Assembly: GCA_963699805.1 (NCBI GenBank)
Contig: CAVOVH010000005.1
Coordinates: forward strand, 868,001 to 932,000
Source of the DNA: JAGTVG01 sp963699805
Lineage (GTDB): Bacteria > Bacteroidota > Bacteroidia > Cytophagales > Cyclobacteriaceae
Direction of reading: 5' to 3'
Length of the DNA stretch: 64,000 nt
The number at the start of each line of letters is the position of its first letter. The stretch's first letter is position 1. Shown here one piece after another: positions 1 to 8,570 of the stretch. The notes under the pieces are model-generated. The model was given only the letters and a program-made list of their open reading frames with translations, had not been told where the DNA came from and did no database searches. Position numbers and translations under genes: made by a program.

Positions 1-56
1 AAGTAAAATGATTGGAAGCCTTGATTAAAGAACTTTAAATTTGACATTTTAGTCTA

Positions 57-64
57 TATTTTTG
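57..64 (+). promoter_or_regulatory. possible Bacteroidota -7 promoter box
   Basis: The octamer TATTTTTG matches the Bacteroidota -7 consensus TAnnTTTG and lies 46 bases before the start codon of the SPOR protein. A TTTG is present at 40-43, but the 13-base spacing is shorter than usual, so only the -7 box is supported. Confidence 0.35.
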
Positions 65-109
65 TACATTGCTAAATATTTTGTAATTGTTCACCAATAA
101 TTTTAGAAA

Positions 110-721
110 ATGAAAAATTTCATCATTCCATTTTGCCTTGTTTTTATGATCGCCGGCGTAAACATTTCCAAGGCACAAGTAGAACTTTCCAAGCAAGAAA
201 AAAAAGAATGGAAAAAGAAAGCCAAGGATCTGAAGAAAAATCCTGAAGAATTAAAACGGATATTTGAAGAAAATGCTTCATTAAACAGTGAAGTCTCAGG
301 ATATAAACGACAGATCTCGTCACTTGAATCAAGGTTAAATGAAAAAGACGCTGAGCTCAGCCAAATGAGACAAAGAGTACAGCAGATGGAATCCGAAGTG
401 GCTGCTGCCAGGCAGAAACTGGAAGCCCAAAGTCAAACTGAAAGACCCGCCTATGATGATTCGGGGGTAGTATTTAAGGTTCAGGTGGGCGCTTTCAGGA
501 ACAAGGATCTTTCCAAATATTTCGATAACACCGAGAACTTCAGTGGCGAAACCACCGAAGACGGCGTTCAGAAAATCACGCTTGGAAGATTCAGGGATTA
601 TTGGGAAGCTGATAATTTCAAAAAATACCTGCGTGAAATGGGTGTAAGTGATGCCTGGATCGTACCGTATAAAGATGGCAAGCGGGTTGCCATGAAGGAC
701 GTATTGGAAGGTGTAATTTAA
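110..721 (+). CDS. exported coiled-coil protein with C-terminal SPOR domain
   Basis: This 203-residue protein starts with a signal peptide (about residues 1-23, ending ISKAQ). A Lys/Glu-rich helical stretch follows at about 25-105 that looks like a coiled coil. A SPOR-type domain lies at about 120-195 (FKVQVGAF near its start, ITLGRFRDYWEA, YLREMGVSDAWIVPY). SPOR domains bind denuded peptidoglycan at division sites, so the protein probably sits in the periplasm and contacts the cell wall. Its exact job is unknown. It is monocistronic: a strong terminator follows, and the next gene is on the other strand. The domain assignment is by motif only. Confidence 0.75.
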   Translation: MKNFIIPFCLVFMIAGVNISKAQVELSKQEKKEWKKKAKDLKKNPEELKRIFEENASLNSEVSGYKRQISSLESRLNEKDAELSQMRQRVQQMESEVAAARQKLEAQSQTERPAYDDSGVVFKVQVGAFRNKDLSKYFDNTENFSGETTEDGVQKITLGRFRDYWEADNFKKYLREMGVSDAWIVPYKDGKRVAMKDVLEGVI

Positions 722-770
722 TAGGGATAAATCATTCCAGGGAATTCGATATTTTATCCCGAATGAATTT

Positions 771-809
771 AAAAAAGACAGGCATACCTGAGCATTGCCT
801 GTCTTTTTT
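771..809. terminator. bidirectional intrinsic terminator
   Basis: A perfect 14-bp stem (771-784 with 796-809) encloses an 11-base loop and has A-runs and T-runs at its outer ends, so it can act in both directions. It lies between the SPOR gene on the plus strand and the methyltransferase operon converging from the minus strand. Confidence 0.85.
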
Positions 810-867
810 AAAATATAAATTCCAGATAAAGAACCAAATCACAGAATTGATCCATTCAGTTGTTTTC

Positions 868-1602
868 TTATTTCCGGCCAACAGCAATCACCGATAAACC
901 GGCCACATTCAGCGCGATTAAATCCAGGAATTTGAAAACGGGGACCAGCTGGTTGTATAGATTCATCTGTCCGCCAGGAATGGTTTCGTTTTTCTGAAGT
1001 TTACCTGACACATACCAACCGAGAATTCCAGCCAGGTTAAAATACTGTGAATGAAGGACTTTCAAATGATTTTGTTTCAAAATCACTTTCAGCGATTTTC
1101 GGGTATATCTTCGATAATGCCCAAGTGATCGGTCAAAATGATTATACAATGAGGGAAAAGCGGGGACGAGAATTACCAGGTTACCTCCTTTTTTCAGTAA
1201 ATAACTGGCATTTTGAATAGCGAGCTGGTCATTTTCGATGTGTTCCACCACATTCAGCGAAAACAGCGTATCGAACTTCTCCTTCATAGAACCATATTTA
1301 TCCGTAAAATCAGGATCTATCAGATCCAGTTGAAATATCTCGATGAGATGGGGATAATGAGAGAATGTTTTTTTCAGGTGATCCACGTAACTCATTCGGA
1401 TATCACTCAAGGCGATGGAATGGCCTGCTTCAAGAAAAAATTTTGAAATGTTGCCGATCCCACTGCCAACTTCCAGGATCAAGCCGGCACAGAACGGATC
1501 AATTGTTTTGAACATCCATTGATTGAAACGGTCGGCTTTGGCAATTACCTCGAGGGTCACCTGCCCTTCCGGATCCGGTCCATATATATCTGCTGGGTTC
1601 AT
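868..1602 (-). CDS. class I SAM-dependent methyltransferase
   Basis: This 244-residue protein has a Rossmann-type methyltransferase core. Motif I is LEVGSGIGNISKFF at about 43-56. An acidic end of strand 2 lies near ALSDIRMSY, and the later motif NVVEHIENDQ is typical of class I enzymes. The C-terminal part (YRRYTRKSLKVILKQN) resembles the methyltransferase 11/12 group that is often found beside polyprenyl-sugar transferases. Its start overlaps the stop of the upstream glycosyltransferase gene by four bases (ATGA), so the two are translationally coupled. The substrate cannot be read from the sequence; a lipid-linked or surface sugar is an inference from context. Confidence 0.8.
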   Translation of the reverse strand: MNPADIYGPDPEGQVTLEVIAKADRFNQWMFKTIDPFCAGLILEVGSGIGNISKFFLEAGHSIALSDIRMSYVDHLKKTFSHYPHLIEIFQLDLIDPDFTDKYGSMKEKFDTLFSLNVVEHIENDQLAIQNASYLLKKGGNLVILVPAFPSLYNHFDRSLGHYRRYTRKSLKVILKQNHLKVLHSQYFNLAGILGWYVSGKLQKNETIPGGQMNLYNQLVPVFKFLDLIALNVAGLSVIAVGRK

Positions 1603-2315
1603 GAAAAAAGATTATATCTCAAAATGCAATAGATGGCCCTAATGCCATCTTTCCAATTGATTTTTTTCCCCTCTTTAAACTCCCGGCCATAATAGGAAAT
1701 GCCCACTTCATAGATGCGTATATCTGCGATTTTTGCCAGTTTGGCTGTAATTTCTGGCTCAAAACCAAATCTCTTTTCCTTAATTGTCAGTGGAGCGATC
1801 ATCGAGGTCCTTATCATTTTGTAACAGGTTTCCATGTCAGTCAGGTTCAGATTGGTGAACATGTTGGATAGAAATGTTAGAAACTTGTTTCCCAGCGAAT
1901 GCCAGAAGAATAATATCCGATGCGCTTTTCCTCCCAGGAATCGTGAACCATAAACCACATCGGCATATCCCTGAATAACCGGTTCAAGGAGAATATTCAA
2001 TTCCCGGGGATCGTATTCAAGATCGGCATCCTGGATTACCACAAAATCTCCTGAAGCCTCCCTGATCCCTGCTGCGATCGATGCTCCTTTTCCCCTGTTT
2101 TTGGGATTTGACAAGTATTTCATGGTCTCACCAGAACCTGAAACGTAATTTTCAATGATTTCCCCCGATTGATCCATCGATCCATCATTGATCACAATGA
2201 TTTCTTTTTTGATTCCCTGGATCAATTTTACGTCGCATACCCGATCCAGCACCTGCTGAATGGTGGAGGCTTCATTGTACACCGGAATGATGATTGATAA
2301 AGTGTTGATACTCAT
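1599..2315 (-). CDS. family 2 glycosyltransferase, DPM1/polyprenyl-phosphate sugar transferase type
   Basis: I place the start at the ATG at 2313-2315 (MSINTLSIIIPVYNEA), giving 238 residues. The reading frame is open further upstream, but that part codes for the C-terminal domain of the preceding membrane glycosyltransferase. GT-A features are visible: IIPVYNEA at the N terminus, VINDGSMD, a DXD-like QDADLEYDPRE motif, and a late ETCYKMIRT. This pattern is typical of enzymes that make polyprenyl-phosphate mannose or glucose. The gene lies between a membrane sugar transferase that would use such a donor and a methyltransferase, with a four-base overlap to the latter. Confidence 0.8.
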   Translation of the reverse strand: MSINTLSIIIPVYNEASTIQQVLDRVCDVKLIQGIKKEIIVINDGSMDQSGEIIENYVSGSGETMKYLSNPKNRGKGASIAAGIREASGDFVVIQDADLEYDPRELNILLEPVIQGYADVVYGSRFLGGKAHRILFFWHSLGNKFLTFLSNMFTNLNLTDMETCYKMIRTSMIAPLTIKEKRFGFEPEITAKLAKIADIRIYEVGISYYGREFKEGKKINWKDGIRAIYCILRYNLFS

Positions 2316-3915
2316 ATCTGACTTACTTTTCCGGGGTGAATTTAAGTAAATAAGTGTCGGGATTCTGCAGGGAAAAAACAAGGGGAAAGATTCCTGATTG
2401 TTTCGGATCACCGGATAGAGATACTCATAGGTCTGACGGTAACCCAGGTTGTCCAGTACCACATAATCCGCTTTTTTTTCTTCAGATCTTCGAGCATTTC
2501 CCGTGTTCTCTTTTGAATATAAATATGGAGCGGTAAACGTTCCGGATTTCAAATGGAATAACATCGGTTTCCTGCATATCACCACCACCTCCTGCAGGTT
2601 TTCGTTTCTGAACCACTCAGCGATACTGAAATAATTCTGCCAGCTGACGGGATAAGGGTTCAAGCCTTTTGATGCAGGGACTTTACGGGCTGGATAAAGG
2701 CAAGTCCAAAAACGATTAACAGAAGGAAATTGAATTTAATTTTAAGGGGGGATAAAAATTTCCTACCAGAAAATAGATGCCCGTCAAGATGGAAAAAAGA
2801 AGGATGGGCATCACCGGAAGTACAAATCGAACACCGCGCCATACTTCCGGCCAGAGCAGGAGAATCCCGAAAGTTGCCAGGAGATAGCAGGCGAATAACA
2901 ATCCTTTCTGCCATAATTTATAAAACCCGTAGAAAGAAATGGCCAGCAAAGCAATGCCTAAAATCCATTCGACCAGTGATAGCGGAGTCACATAATTAAC
3001 CTGGATAAAGGGAAAGGAGGAATTGGGGATTTCGCGTGTAACATATCTGCCTATATTTGAAAGGAAACGGGTGATATAGCCGGCAAGGTCGGCATTGCCA
3101 AGTTCCGGACGGTAGGGATTGACCATCACCAGGGGTTCCAGGTAAGAACTGCCTCCTAGCTGCTGACCTCTGATGATCCAGGGAAGTGCAAGTATCACAA
3201 AACCTGCCATCAGTGAAAGGGCCACCTTCCATTTTTTGCGAAGCAGAAGGTAAAGAAATATTCCACCAAACAAGGCCAGACCGGTAGACCGGATGTAATA
3301 CGAAGCAGCGAGGGTAAACAGGATCAGGTAGAAAGAAGGTTTTTTAAAAAAATCATCGCCAAAATCTGACTGATGAACCATTAAAAGACAGACATACGAA
3401 AATAGGACGAATGAAATTTCACTCATCATCATGGTCCCATATTGTAGTAAATGTGCATTCAGGGTCAGGAAAAATACCGTGATAAATGCGAGTTTAATGT
3501 TACTGTTTATTCTTTTAAACAGCTCATAAAGCAGAATAAGGCTGATCAGTAGAAAAACACCGTTCAGTATTTTCAAAAAGGTGGTGGAATCTGAAAGATG
3601 CATGAATAAGGAAATAATAAAGGGATATCCAGGGGGGAAGTGATTGTTCGGGCCTTTATTGATACTGGCAATGTTTACATATCCTTCTCCCTGCGATAAA
3701 GCTTTTCCAAGTACATAATAATAGGCATTATCACCGTTCAGATCCAGTTTTTCATCAAAAGTGTAACTGTAAACGGAAAGAAATACGATGGATAGGATGA
3801 TTATATATATAATATTCTCAAACCATTTAAATGAGGTGGTTGATTCCGGATTAATTTTTGTTTTTTTTATGGAAGGATTAGGTTCCTTTTGTAAATTATT
3901 TTTATTTTTCCCCAT
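2312..3915 (-). pseudogene. membrane glycosyltransferase (ArnT/PMT-like), frameshifted
   Basis: The N-terminal 390 or so residues form a multi-pass membrane protein. It has a cytoplasmic Lys/Asn-rich tail, one membrane helix, a large loop with NGDNAYYYVLGKALSQGEGY, and then many hydrophobic helices. This is the plan of ArnT/PMT-type enzymes that move sugars from polyprenyl phosphate to acceptors. The frame breaks near 2748-2765 at a C6/T5 stretch (on the minus strand). It continues in a second frame to a stop near 2660, then in a third frame that carries the soluble C-terminal part (ADYVVLDNLGYRQTYEYLYP). Around 2475-2507 a further pair of compensating shifts leaves about 10 residues out of frame. 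It is either a real pseudogene or a gene damaged by consensus indels. A repaired frame would end at 2312, overlapping the next start. Confidence 0.7.
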
Positions 3916-3998
3916 GGCTGAAAATTAATCTGGTAAAGATACAATAATTCATAATTACATAGTCATGTTGGAATGGGATAGACATTCGGGGATGTTGA

Positions 3999-4032
3999 TT
4001 GGTTCATTTTTATGCAAATGACGTTACCTTTG
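3999..4032 (+). promoter_or_regulatory. putative Bacteroidota promoter for the 4.1-6.8 kb operon
   Basis: A -7 box TACCTTTG at 4025-4032 matches TAnnTTTG exactly, and a TTG at 3999-4001 lies 23 bases upstream, slightly longer than usual. The first gene of the operon starts 43 bases downstream. Confidence 0.5.
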
Positions 4033-4075
4033 CAAATTCAGATGTATAAACAGGCAATCATTTATAAATTACAGG

Positions 4076-4618
4076 ATGAGAGTTTCTAGGCATGAATCAG
4101 CAGGAGTCATAATCGATATCCAGGAAAGGTTATTTCCTCATATTTATCAACAGGAAGTTCTTGAAAAAAATGTAAGAATATTGATTCAGGGGCTTCAATT
4201 GTTGGAGATCCCTATTCTGGTCACCCAGCAGTATACCCGGGGGCTTGGAAAAACGATCCCGTCCATTGCTGAATCGGTCCAACCGTTTCATATAATTGAA
4301 AAGATTTCCTTTAGTTGTTGTGATGAAAGTAATTTCCTGGCTGAACTGACCCGGTTGAATAAAAAATTTGTCATTATTGCCGGTATCGAAACCCATGTAT
4401 GTATCCTGCAAACAGTACCTGACCTGATCGACAATGGATTTATTCCTGTGGTCGTGGAAGATTGTGTTTCATCCCGCAAGGAAAATGATAAAAAAATCGC
4501 GATCGAAAGGATCAGGCAGGAAGGTGGAATCGTCACCACTTATGAATCCATATTACTGGAACTTTGCCGGGTGGCAGGAAGTGAGACCTTTAAAGCCATA
4601 TCAGGGTTGATCAAATGA
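4076..4618 (+). CDS. isochorismatase/nicotinamidase-like cysteine hydrolase
   Basis: This 180-residue alpha/beta hydrolase carries the catalytic triad of the isochorismatase-like family: Asp14 (GVIIDIQERL), Lys76 (HIIEKISFS) and Cys109 (GIETHVCILQT). The cis-peptide-type GIETHVC motif is intact. The length fits the single-domain members often called YcaC-like or isochorismatase hydrolases, whose substrates are mostly unknown. It is the first gene of a tightly spaced plus-strand operon with an unknown protein, a HAD phosphatase, methionine aminopeptidase and a Nudix hydrolase. That context suggests a housekeeping or detoxification role rather than siderophore synthesis. Confidence 0.85.
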   Translation: MRVSRHESAGVIIDIQERLFPHIYQQEVLEKNVRILIQGLQLLEIPILVTQQYTRGLGKTIPSIAESVQPFHIIEKISFSCCDESNFLAELTRLNKKFVIIAGIETHVCILQTVPDLIDNGFIPVVVEDCVSSRKENDKKIAIERIRQEGGIVTTYESILLELCRVAGSETFKAISGLIK

Positions 4619-4634
4619 TTCAGATACCTTTAAT

Positions 4635-4949
4635 ATGAAAGATTCTCAGATCGAAAAACAGGTAGTTCAGTTAATATCCAGGGATTTTTACCTGGAGAAG
4701 GATACTTTCCATCCTGTCCCGGCCGGTGCAGAGGAAATCAGGGATAAACTGAAAACCGTTATTGATCATTTGCTAGAAAAAGATTTTGAGAGGTTATTGA
4801 ATGCCATGTATCGTCTGGATATAGATGAATCTAAATTTAAGGAGGTTCTGTCCGGTGTTTTTGGAAATGATGTATCAGGAAAGTTGGCTGAGATCATCAT
4901 TGAGCGAGAGTTACGTAAAGTGGAAACAAGAAAACGGTATAGGGAATGA
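4635..4949 (+). CDS. uncharacterised 104-residue helical protein
   Basis: I do not recognise a characterised family. The protein is short, charged and predicted to be largely helical, with no signal peptide, no membrane segment and no cysteines. It ends in a basic tail (ELRKVETRKRYRE). Its stop overlaps the start of the HAD gene by four bases (ATGA), and it lies 17 bases behind the isochorismatase-like gene, so it is clearly part of the operon and likely to be a real gene. A small cytosolic partner of one of the neighbouring enzymes is possible, but nothing in the sequence shows this. Confidence 0.7.
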   Translation: MKDSQIEKQVVQLISRDFYLEKDTFHPVPAGAEEIRDKLKTVIDHLLEKDFERLLNAMYRLDIDESKFKEVLSGVFGNDVSGKLAEIIIERELRKVETRKRYRE

Positions 4950-5401
4950 TCAGGGAAGAATTATGTACCATAGCGGTTGATTTTGATGGAACCATTGTAG
5001 AACACGATTATCCAAGAATTGGTAAAGAAATGCTTTTTGCATTTGATACCCTGAAAGCATTGCAGAGAAAAGGGCATAAGTTGATCTTATGGACCTTCAG
5101 GACCGGAGAATCCCTGAAGGAAGCGGTTCAGTATTGCCGGGAAAATGGCATTGAATTTTATGCTGTCAACCGGAATTACCAAGAGGAAAAGCCAACGGAT
5201 AATATGAGCCGGAAAATTCAGGCTGATATCTTTATTGACGACAGAAATCTTGGCGGATTTCCAGGCTGGAGCAAAGTTTGGCAGACGCTGTATCCGGATG
5301 GAGAGAATTTCGAACATATTCTGACGGATCCAGAGGCTCATTATAATTACCAGGCAGATAAGGGATTGTTAAAAAGGATTAAAAAATTATTGAAAAACTG
5401 A
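4946..5401 (+). CDS. HAD-superfamily phosphatase, BT0820-like
   Basis: This 151-residue protein has the HAD nucleophile motif DFDGT, with Asp12 and Asp14, close to the N terminus. The second motif is in LILWTFRTGE (Thr), and the acidic motif IDDRNLGG comes late. The small size and lack of a large cap match the BT0820-like Bacteroidota family. The substrate is unknown. The gene overlaps its upstream neighbour by four bases and ends two bases before methionine aminopeptidase. Confidence 0.85.
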   Translation: MIREELCTIAVDFDGTIVEHDYPRIGKEMLFAFDTLKALQRKGHKLILWTFRTGESLKEAVQYCRENGIEFYAVNRNYQEEKPTDNMSRKIQADIFIDDRNLGGFPGWSKVWQTLYPDGENFEHILTDPEAHYNYQADKGLLKRIKKLLKN

Positions 5402-5403
5402 TT

Positions 5404-6186
5404 ATGGCCATTATCAAGCTAGAGGAAGAAATCGATCTAATGAGGAAAAGTGCTCAACTGGTGAGTAAAACCCTTGCTATTCTGGCAGAGAAAATTCAGC
5501 CTGGAGTGACCCCCCTTGAATTAGACCGACTGGCCGAGGAATTTATCAGAGATCACGGAGCATTACCTGGATTCAAAGGTTTGTACGGGTTTCCCAATAC
5601 ATTATGTACTTCTCTCAATCAGCAGGTGGTCCATGGCATCCCAAACGATCAACCCCTGGTGGAAGGAGATATTATTTCAGTGGATTGTGGGGTCCTGATG
5701 AATGGATTCTATGGTGACCAGGCCTATACCTTCATGGTGGGAGAAGTAAACGAGGAAGTTAAAAAACTGATCAGAGTGACCAAGGAGTGCCTGACACTGG
5801 GGATCCAGCAGGCTGTAACCGGGAAAAGGATTGGGGATATCAGCCATGCGGTACAAAACCATGCTGAAGCGAATGGATTCGGAGTGGTCCGGGAACTGGT
5901 GGGGCATGGTTTGGGAAGAAAGATGCATGAATCACCGGAAGTTCCAAATTATGGAAAGCAGGGAAAAGGTCCAAAATTAAGAAAAAGAATGACCCTGGCA
6001 ATCGAGCCGATGATCAACCTGGGCACCAAAAGTGTCAAACAATTGAAGGACGGTTGGACGATCATCACGGCTGATGGAAGACCTTCTGCCCATTTTGAAC
6101 ATGATATTGTGGTCAGGGATCACCAGGCGGAGATTCTGAGTACTTTTGAATATATTGAGGAGGTTTTAAATAAAGTGAACATATAA
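5404..6186 (+). CDS. map: type I methionine aminopeptidase
   Basis: This enzyme removes the initiator methionine from nascent cytosolic proteins. The 260 residues fit the type I form. The metal-binding set is visible: Asp in SVDCGV, Asp in YGDQAYTF, His in VGHGLGRKMHE, Glu in AIEPMI, and the last Glu in HFEHDIVV. The substrate-pocket stretch QVVHGIPND is also conserved. The start ATG is two bases after the HAD stop, consistent with a shared transcript. No zinc-finger extension is present. Confidence 0.95.
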   Translation: MAIIKLEEEIDLMRKSAQLVSKTLAILAEKIQPGVTPLELDRLAEEFIRDHGALPGFKGLYGFPNTLCTSLNQQVVHGIPNDQPLVEGDIISVDCGVLMNGFYGDQAYTFMVGEVNEEVKKLIRVTKECLTLGIQQAVTGKRIGDISHAVQNHAEANGFGVVRELVGHGLGRKMHESPEVPNYGKQGKGPKLRKRMTLAIEPMINLGTKSVKQLKDGWTIITADGRPSAHFEHDIVVRDHQAEILSTFEYIEEVLNKVNI

Positions 6187-6197
6187 TATTTAGAGTT

Positions 6198-6779
6198 TTG
6201 AATTATTGTCCTACATGTGGCAGTCAGAATCTTGAGTTAAAAATACCTGAAGGTGATAAATTCGAAAGGTATGTCTGTCAGAACTGTCATACCATTCATT
6301 ATCTGAATCCCCGGGTCATCGTAGGATGCCTTCCTGTATATGAAGATAAAATAGTTATCTGCAAACGAGCCATTGAACCCTGTCAGGGCCTGTGGAACCT
6401 GCCAGCAGGATTTATGGAAAATGGAGAAAGAGCGGAAGATGGAGCCCTTCGTGAACTTAAGGAAGAAACAGGCCTCGAAGGACAAATCCTGAAACTACAC
6501 TGCATATACAGCATACCCCATGTGAACCAGGTATACATGATCTTTTTGACACGGATCAGTTCGCCTGAGGCGGTTCCCGGAGAAGAAAGCCTCGAAGTGA
6601 AATATTTCGAGGATCATGAAGTGCCTTGGGGAGAGATTGGATTTACCTCGAGTGTATATGCAATTGAAAAGTACATTGAATATAAATCAAACAATAATAA
6701 TAAGACCTATATTGGCAGTTTTGTTCTCGATGGTCCTGAAACCCGGAAGGAATTTACAACGGGCAGCCATGAAAATTGA
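6198..6779 (+). CDS. Nudix hydrolase with N-terminal zinc ribbon
   Basis: The protein has 193 residues. The N terminus carries a CPTCG...CQNCH zinc ribbon (about residues 4-31). A complete Nudix box follows (GFMENGERAEDGALRELKEE, then TGL), which binds the metal-pyrophosphate of nucleoside-diphosphate substrates. This layout is like the many zinc-ribbon Nudix proteins related to NADH pyrophosphatase, but the NudC-specific motif is not evident, so the substrate is open. The start is a TTG at 6198, since no ATG precedes the first zinc-ribbon cysteine. It lies 11 bases after map and ends the operon. Confidence 0.85.
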   Translation: MNYCPTCGSQNLELKIPEGDKFERYVCQNCHTIHYLNPRVIVGCLPVYEDKIVICKRAIEPCQGLWNLPAGFMENGERAEDGALRELKEETGLEGQILKLHCIYSIPHVNQVYMIFLTRISSPEAVPGEESLEVKYFEDHEVPWGEIGFTSSVYAIEKYIEYKSNNNNKTYIGSFVLDGPETRKEFTTGSHEN

Positions 6780-6955
6780 GTAGGCTGTTACTAAAGTTCG
6801 AATAGGATTTTAGGTAATGTTAAGCAAAGCAACATGTAATTCGCAATGTATTGGTTTTAAAGGGTAATACCTTGGGCCCTTTCCGAAAATCTACGCGATC
6901 TTGGCGTGAATTTACTGTTGAAGCAGCTTCATTCATGAATTTTACCGGATAATTG

Positions 6956-8092
6956 CTATTTGGCTTTTAATTTATCAGTCAGGTTGGTCAGAAAATGGTT
7001 TAATGCTTCCTGCCAGGTCTCATCTGCATCCCAGGTTTCTCCGACGTAAACCTCATTCCGCGCCAGACTTTTAATATAAAATTTATAGACAGGTGCATCC
7101 ACCGGGATGGTACGCAGGGTAAATGATCCATCCGGTTTTTTGAGGAGGGTGATATATTCCGTTTCAGAATCACTCACTTCATAATTAAGCATCTCCTTGA
7201 TGATCCTGCCGGATGAGTTGACCCGCATGAGAAGGTATAAAAATCCCTGGCGCCACATTTCTTTTTCATCCGGATTATATTTGATCAATTCATAATTCCA
7301 CGGATAACTTTGAAAGGATCGGTCCAGTTCAAAATTGAGCCTCTCAACGGAAGCATTGTATTTTCCCACTTCTTCGGCAATTTTATTATTGATGATGCCT
7401 CCGGGCCGGTTGGCCGGAATGGGAACTTCCTCAAATTTAGATACAGCTAATTTGTCCACCCTGAGATCCACTGGAAAACTCTCATTGCGGCGTCCGTCAA
7501 TAATCGGTATTCCCCCGAAAAATTCAGGCTGGTCGATGATCAGATGATTGGTATTCACAAAATCCTTTCGAATGGTAATCCCGTAAAGATTTTTCATGAG
7601 TTTTTCCAGGTCCTTGTTCTGATCCTTATAAGCTGCCTGGCCATTGGCGATAATTTTTTCGTCGTTGCTGAAGGGGGTGATGACCATGACATAACGAAGC
7701 GATTCATTGTTTTTAATTTTGAGATAGACCTTGCTTAAAACGATAAGGTACTTGATTTCCCTTTTTTTGAGGTGATCCACATAGACACGGGTGGCATCAA
7801 TCCCTGAAAAAAGATCTTCCAGGTAAAAATAAGCAACCGGATCCACCCCTATTTTCTTAAAATATTCATGCGCTTCCGAGGCGAAAGTTTCCCAGTCACC
7901 CCTTTCTGAACTGTTTTTTGAGACAGGAGGAACTGAAACAAGGACCACCGATTTTGATTGTAACAGGTCCTCGGGAATATTGCTGGAATAGTTGAGGAAA
8001 CGATAGCCCACGACATTGATCTCTTCCTCCTGGGCAAATACGGAAATGGAAAGAATGGAGAAGAAAATAAAAAGGCCAATCTTAATCTTCAT
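6956..8092 (-). CDS. exported protein of unknown function
   Basis: This 378-residue protein has a clear signal peptide (MKIKIGLFIFF...SVFAQ) and no further membrane segments. It has two parts. The N-terminal half contains alternating hydrophobic strands (VVLVSVPPVS, YLIVLSKVYL, YVMVITPF), suggesting an alpha/beta domain of about residues 25-200. The second half is rich in charged and aromatic residues (SYPWNYELIKYNPDEKEMWRQGF). I do not recognise a named family. It is monocistronic and divergent from the metY leader. It probably acts in the periplasm. Confidence 0.6.
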   Translation of the reverse strand: MKIKIGLFIFFSILSISVFAQEEEINVVGYRFLNYSSNIPEDLLQSKSVVLVSVPPVSKNSSERGDWETFASEAHEYFKKIGVDPVAYFYLEDLFSGIDATRVYVDHLKKREIKYLIVLSKVYLKIKNNESLRYVMVITPFSNDEKIIANGQAAYKDQNKDLEKLMKNLYGITIRKDFVNTNHLIIDQPEFFGGIPIIDGRRNESFPVDLRVDKLAVSKFEEVPIPANRPGGIINNKIAEEVGKYNASVERLNFELDRSFQSYPWNYELIKYNPDEKEMWRQGFLYLLMRVNSSGRIIKEMLNYEVSDSETEYITLLKKPDGSFTLRTIPVDAPVYKFYIKSLARNEVYVGETWDADETWQEALNHFLTNLTDKLKAK

Positions 8093-8172
8093 AAAAGTCG
8101 TTTGATATTTGATCTTTAAATATGAGTAAATTACGTATCAATCGGGCAGATATTTTACTTTATAAAAAAAAA

Positions 8173-8204
8173 TTTGGAGTATTTACCATCTTCCTGTATT
8201 TTAG
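8173..8204 (+). promoter_or_regulatory. promoter of the metYX leader
   Basis: TTTG at 8173-8176 and TATTTTAG at 8197-8204 are 20 bases apart. This is the spacing of Bacteroidota primary promoters, with one mismatch in the -7 box. Transcription would start a few bases later, shortly before the SAM riboswitch. Confidence 0.55.
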
Positions 8205-8228
8205 TGGATCAAATCAATTATGGTAAGT

Positions 8229-8344
8229 AATTGATTTATAGAGAAGAGTGGAGAGACAGGCTCTTTGAAGCTCTAGCAACCTGGTAAAAGATGCCAAGGT
8301 GCTAATTCCTGACCCGGAACACATGGGGAAATATAAATTTAATT
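8229..8344 (+). promoter_or_regulatory. SAM-I (S-box) riboswitch
   Basis: The region contains the hallmark core AAGGTGCTAATTCC (8296-8309), preceded by an AGAGTGGAGAGACAGGCTCT segment and CTCTAGCAACC, as in S-box aptamers. The closing helix P1 is formed by ATTTATA (8234-8240) and TATAAAT (8332-8338). SAM binding normally represses downstream methionine genes, which fits metY and metX here. The 3' arm of P1 ends only about ten bases before the start codon of a short leader frame. There is no obvious run of Us right after it, so control could act on translation of that leader or on later RNA structure. Confidence 0.9.
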
Positions 8345-8347
8345 ACG

Positions 8348-8476
8348 ATGCAAAAACACTTAATTTTCAGGTTCATCCAATTTGTCCGTACTGATAAAAC
8401 GGATCACCTTCTTTTTCCCCAACTTACTTCCAAAATATACAATACCTGCTGTATGTGCAGCTTGTGTTGTTGTTAG
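8348..8476 (+). CDS. 42-residue leader peptide with C-terminal cysteine cluster
   Basis: An ATG-initiated frame of 42 codons begins just after the SAM riboswitch and ends before metY. Its last nine residues are CCMCSLCCC, that is six cysteines (TGC TGT ATG TGC AGC TTG TGT TGT TGT) followed by TAG. The rest is basic and hydrophobic. It has no membrane or signal features and no recognised family. Placed in the untranslated leader of a gene whose enzyme makes homocysteine or cysteine, it looks like an attenuation-type leader peptide that senses Cys-tRNA, as described for cysteine genes in other phyla. The function here is inferred; only the reading frame and its position are seen. Confidence 0.6.
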   Translation: MQKHLIFRFIQFVRTDKTDHLLFPQLTSKIYNTCCMCSLCCC

Positions 8477-8487
8477 CATGGATCCTG

Positions 8488-8516
8488 TACCTCCTGAATG
8501 TTTATTTCAGGTGGTA
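8488..8516 (+). promoter_or_regulatory. hairpin between the Cys-rich leader and metY
   Basis: A stem of about ten base pairs with one mismatch (8488-8498 with 8506-8516) encloses a seven-base loop. It starts 12 bases after the leader stop codon and has no U-run, so it is not a standard terminator. It could be part of a mutually exclusive RNA structure governed by ribosome position on the leader. Confidence 0.45.
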
Positions 8517-8570
8517 GGGCTCATTGTAACCAAACATTAAATCATTAAGAAACCATTAAATTAAACCAAC

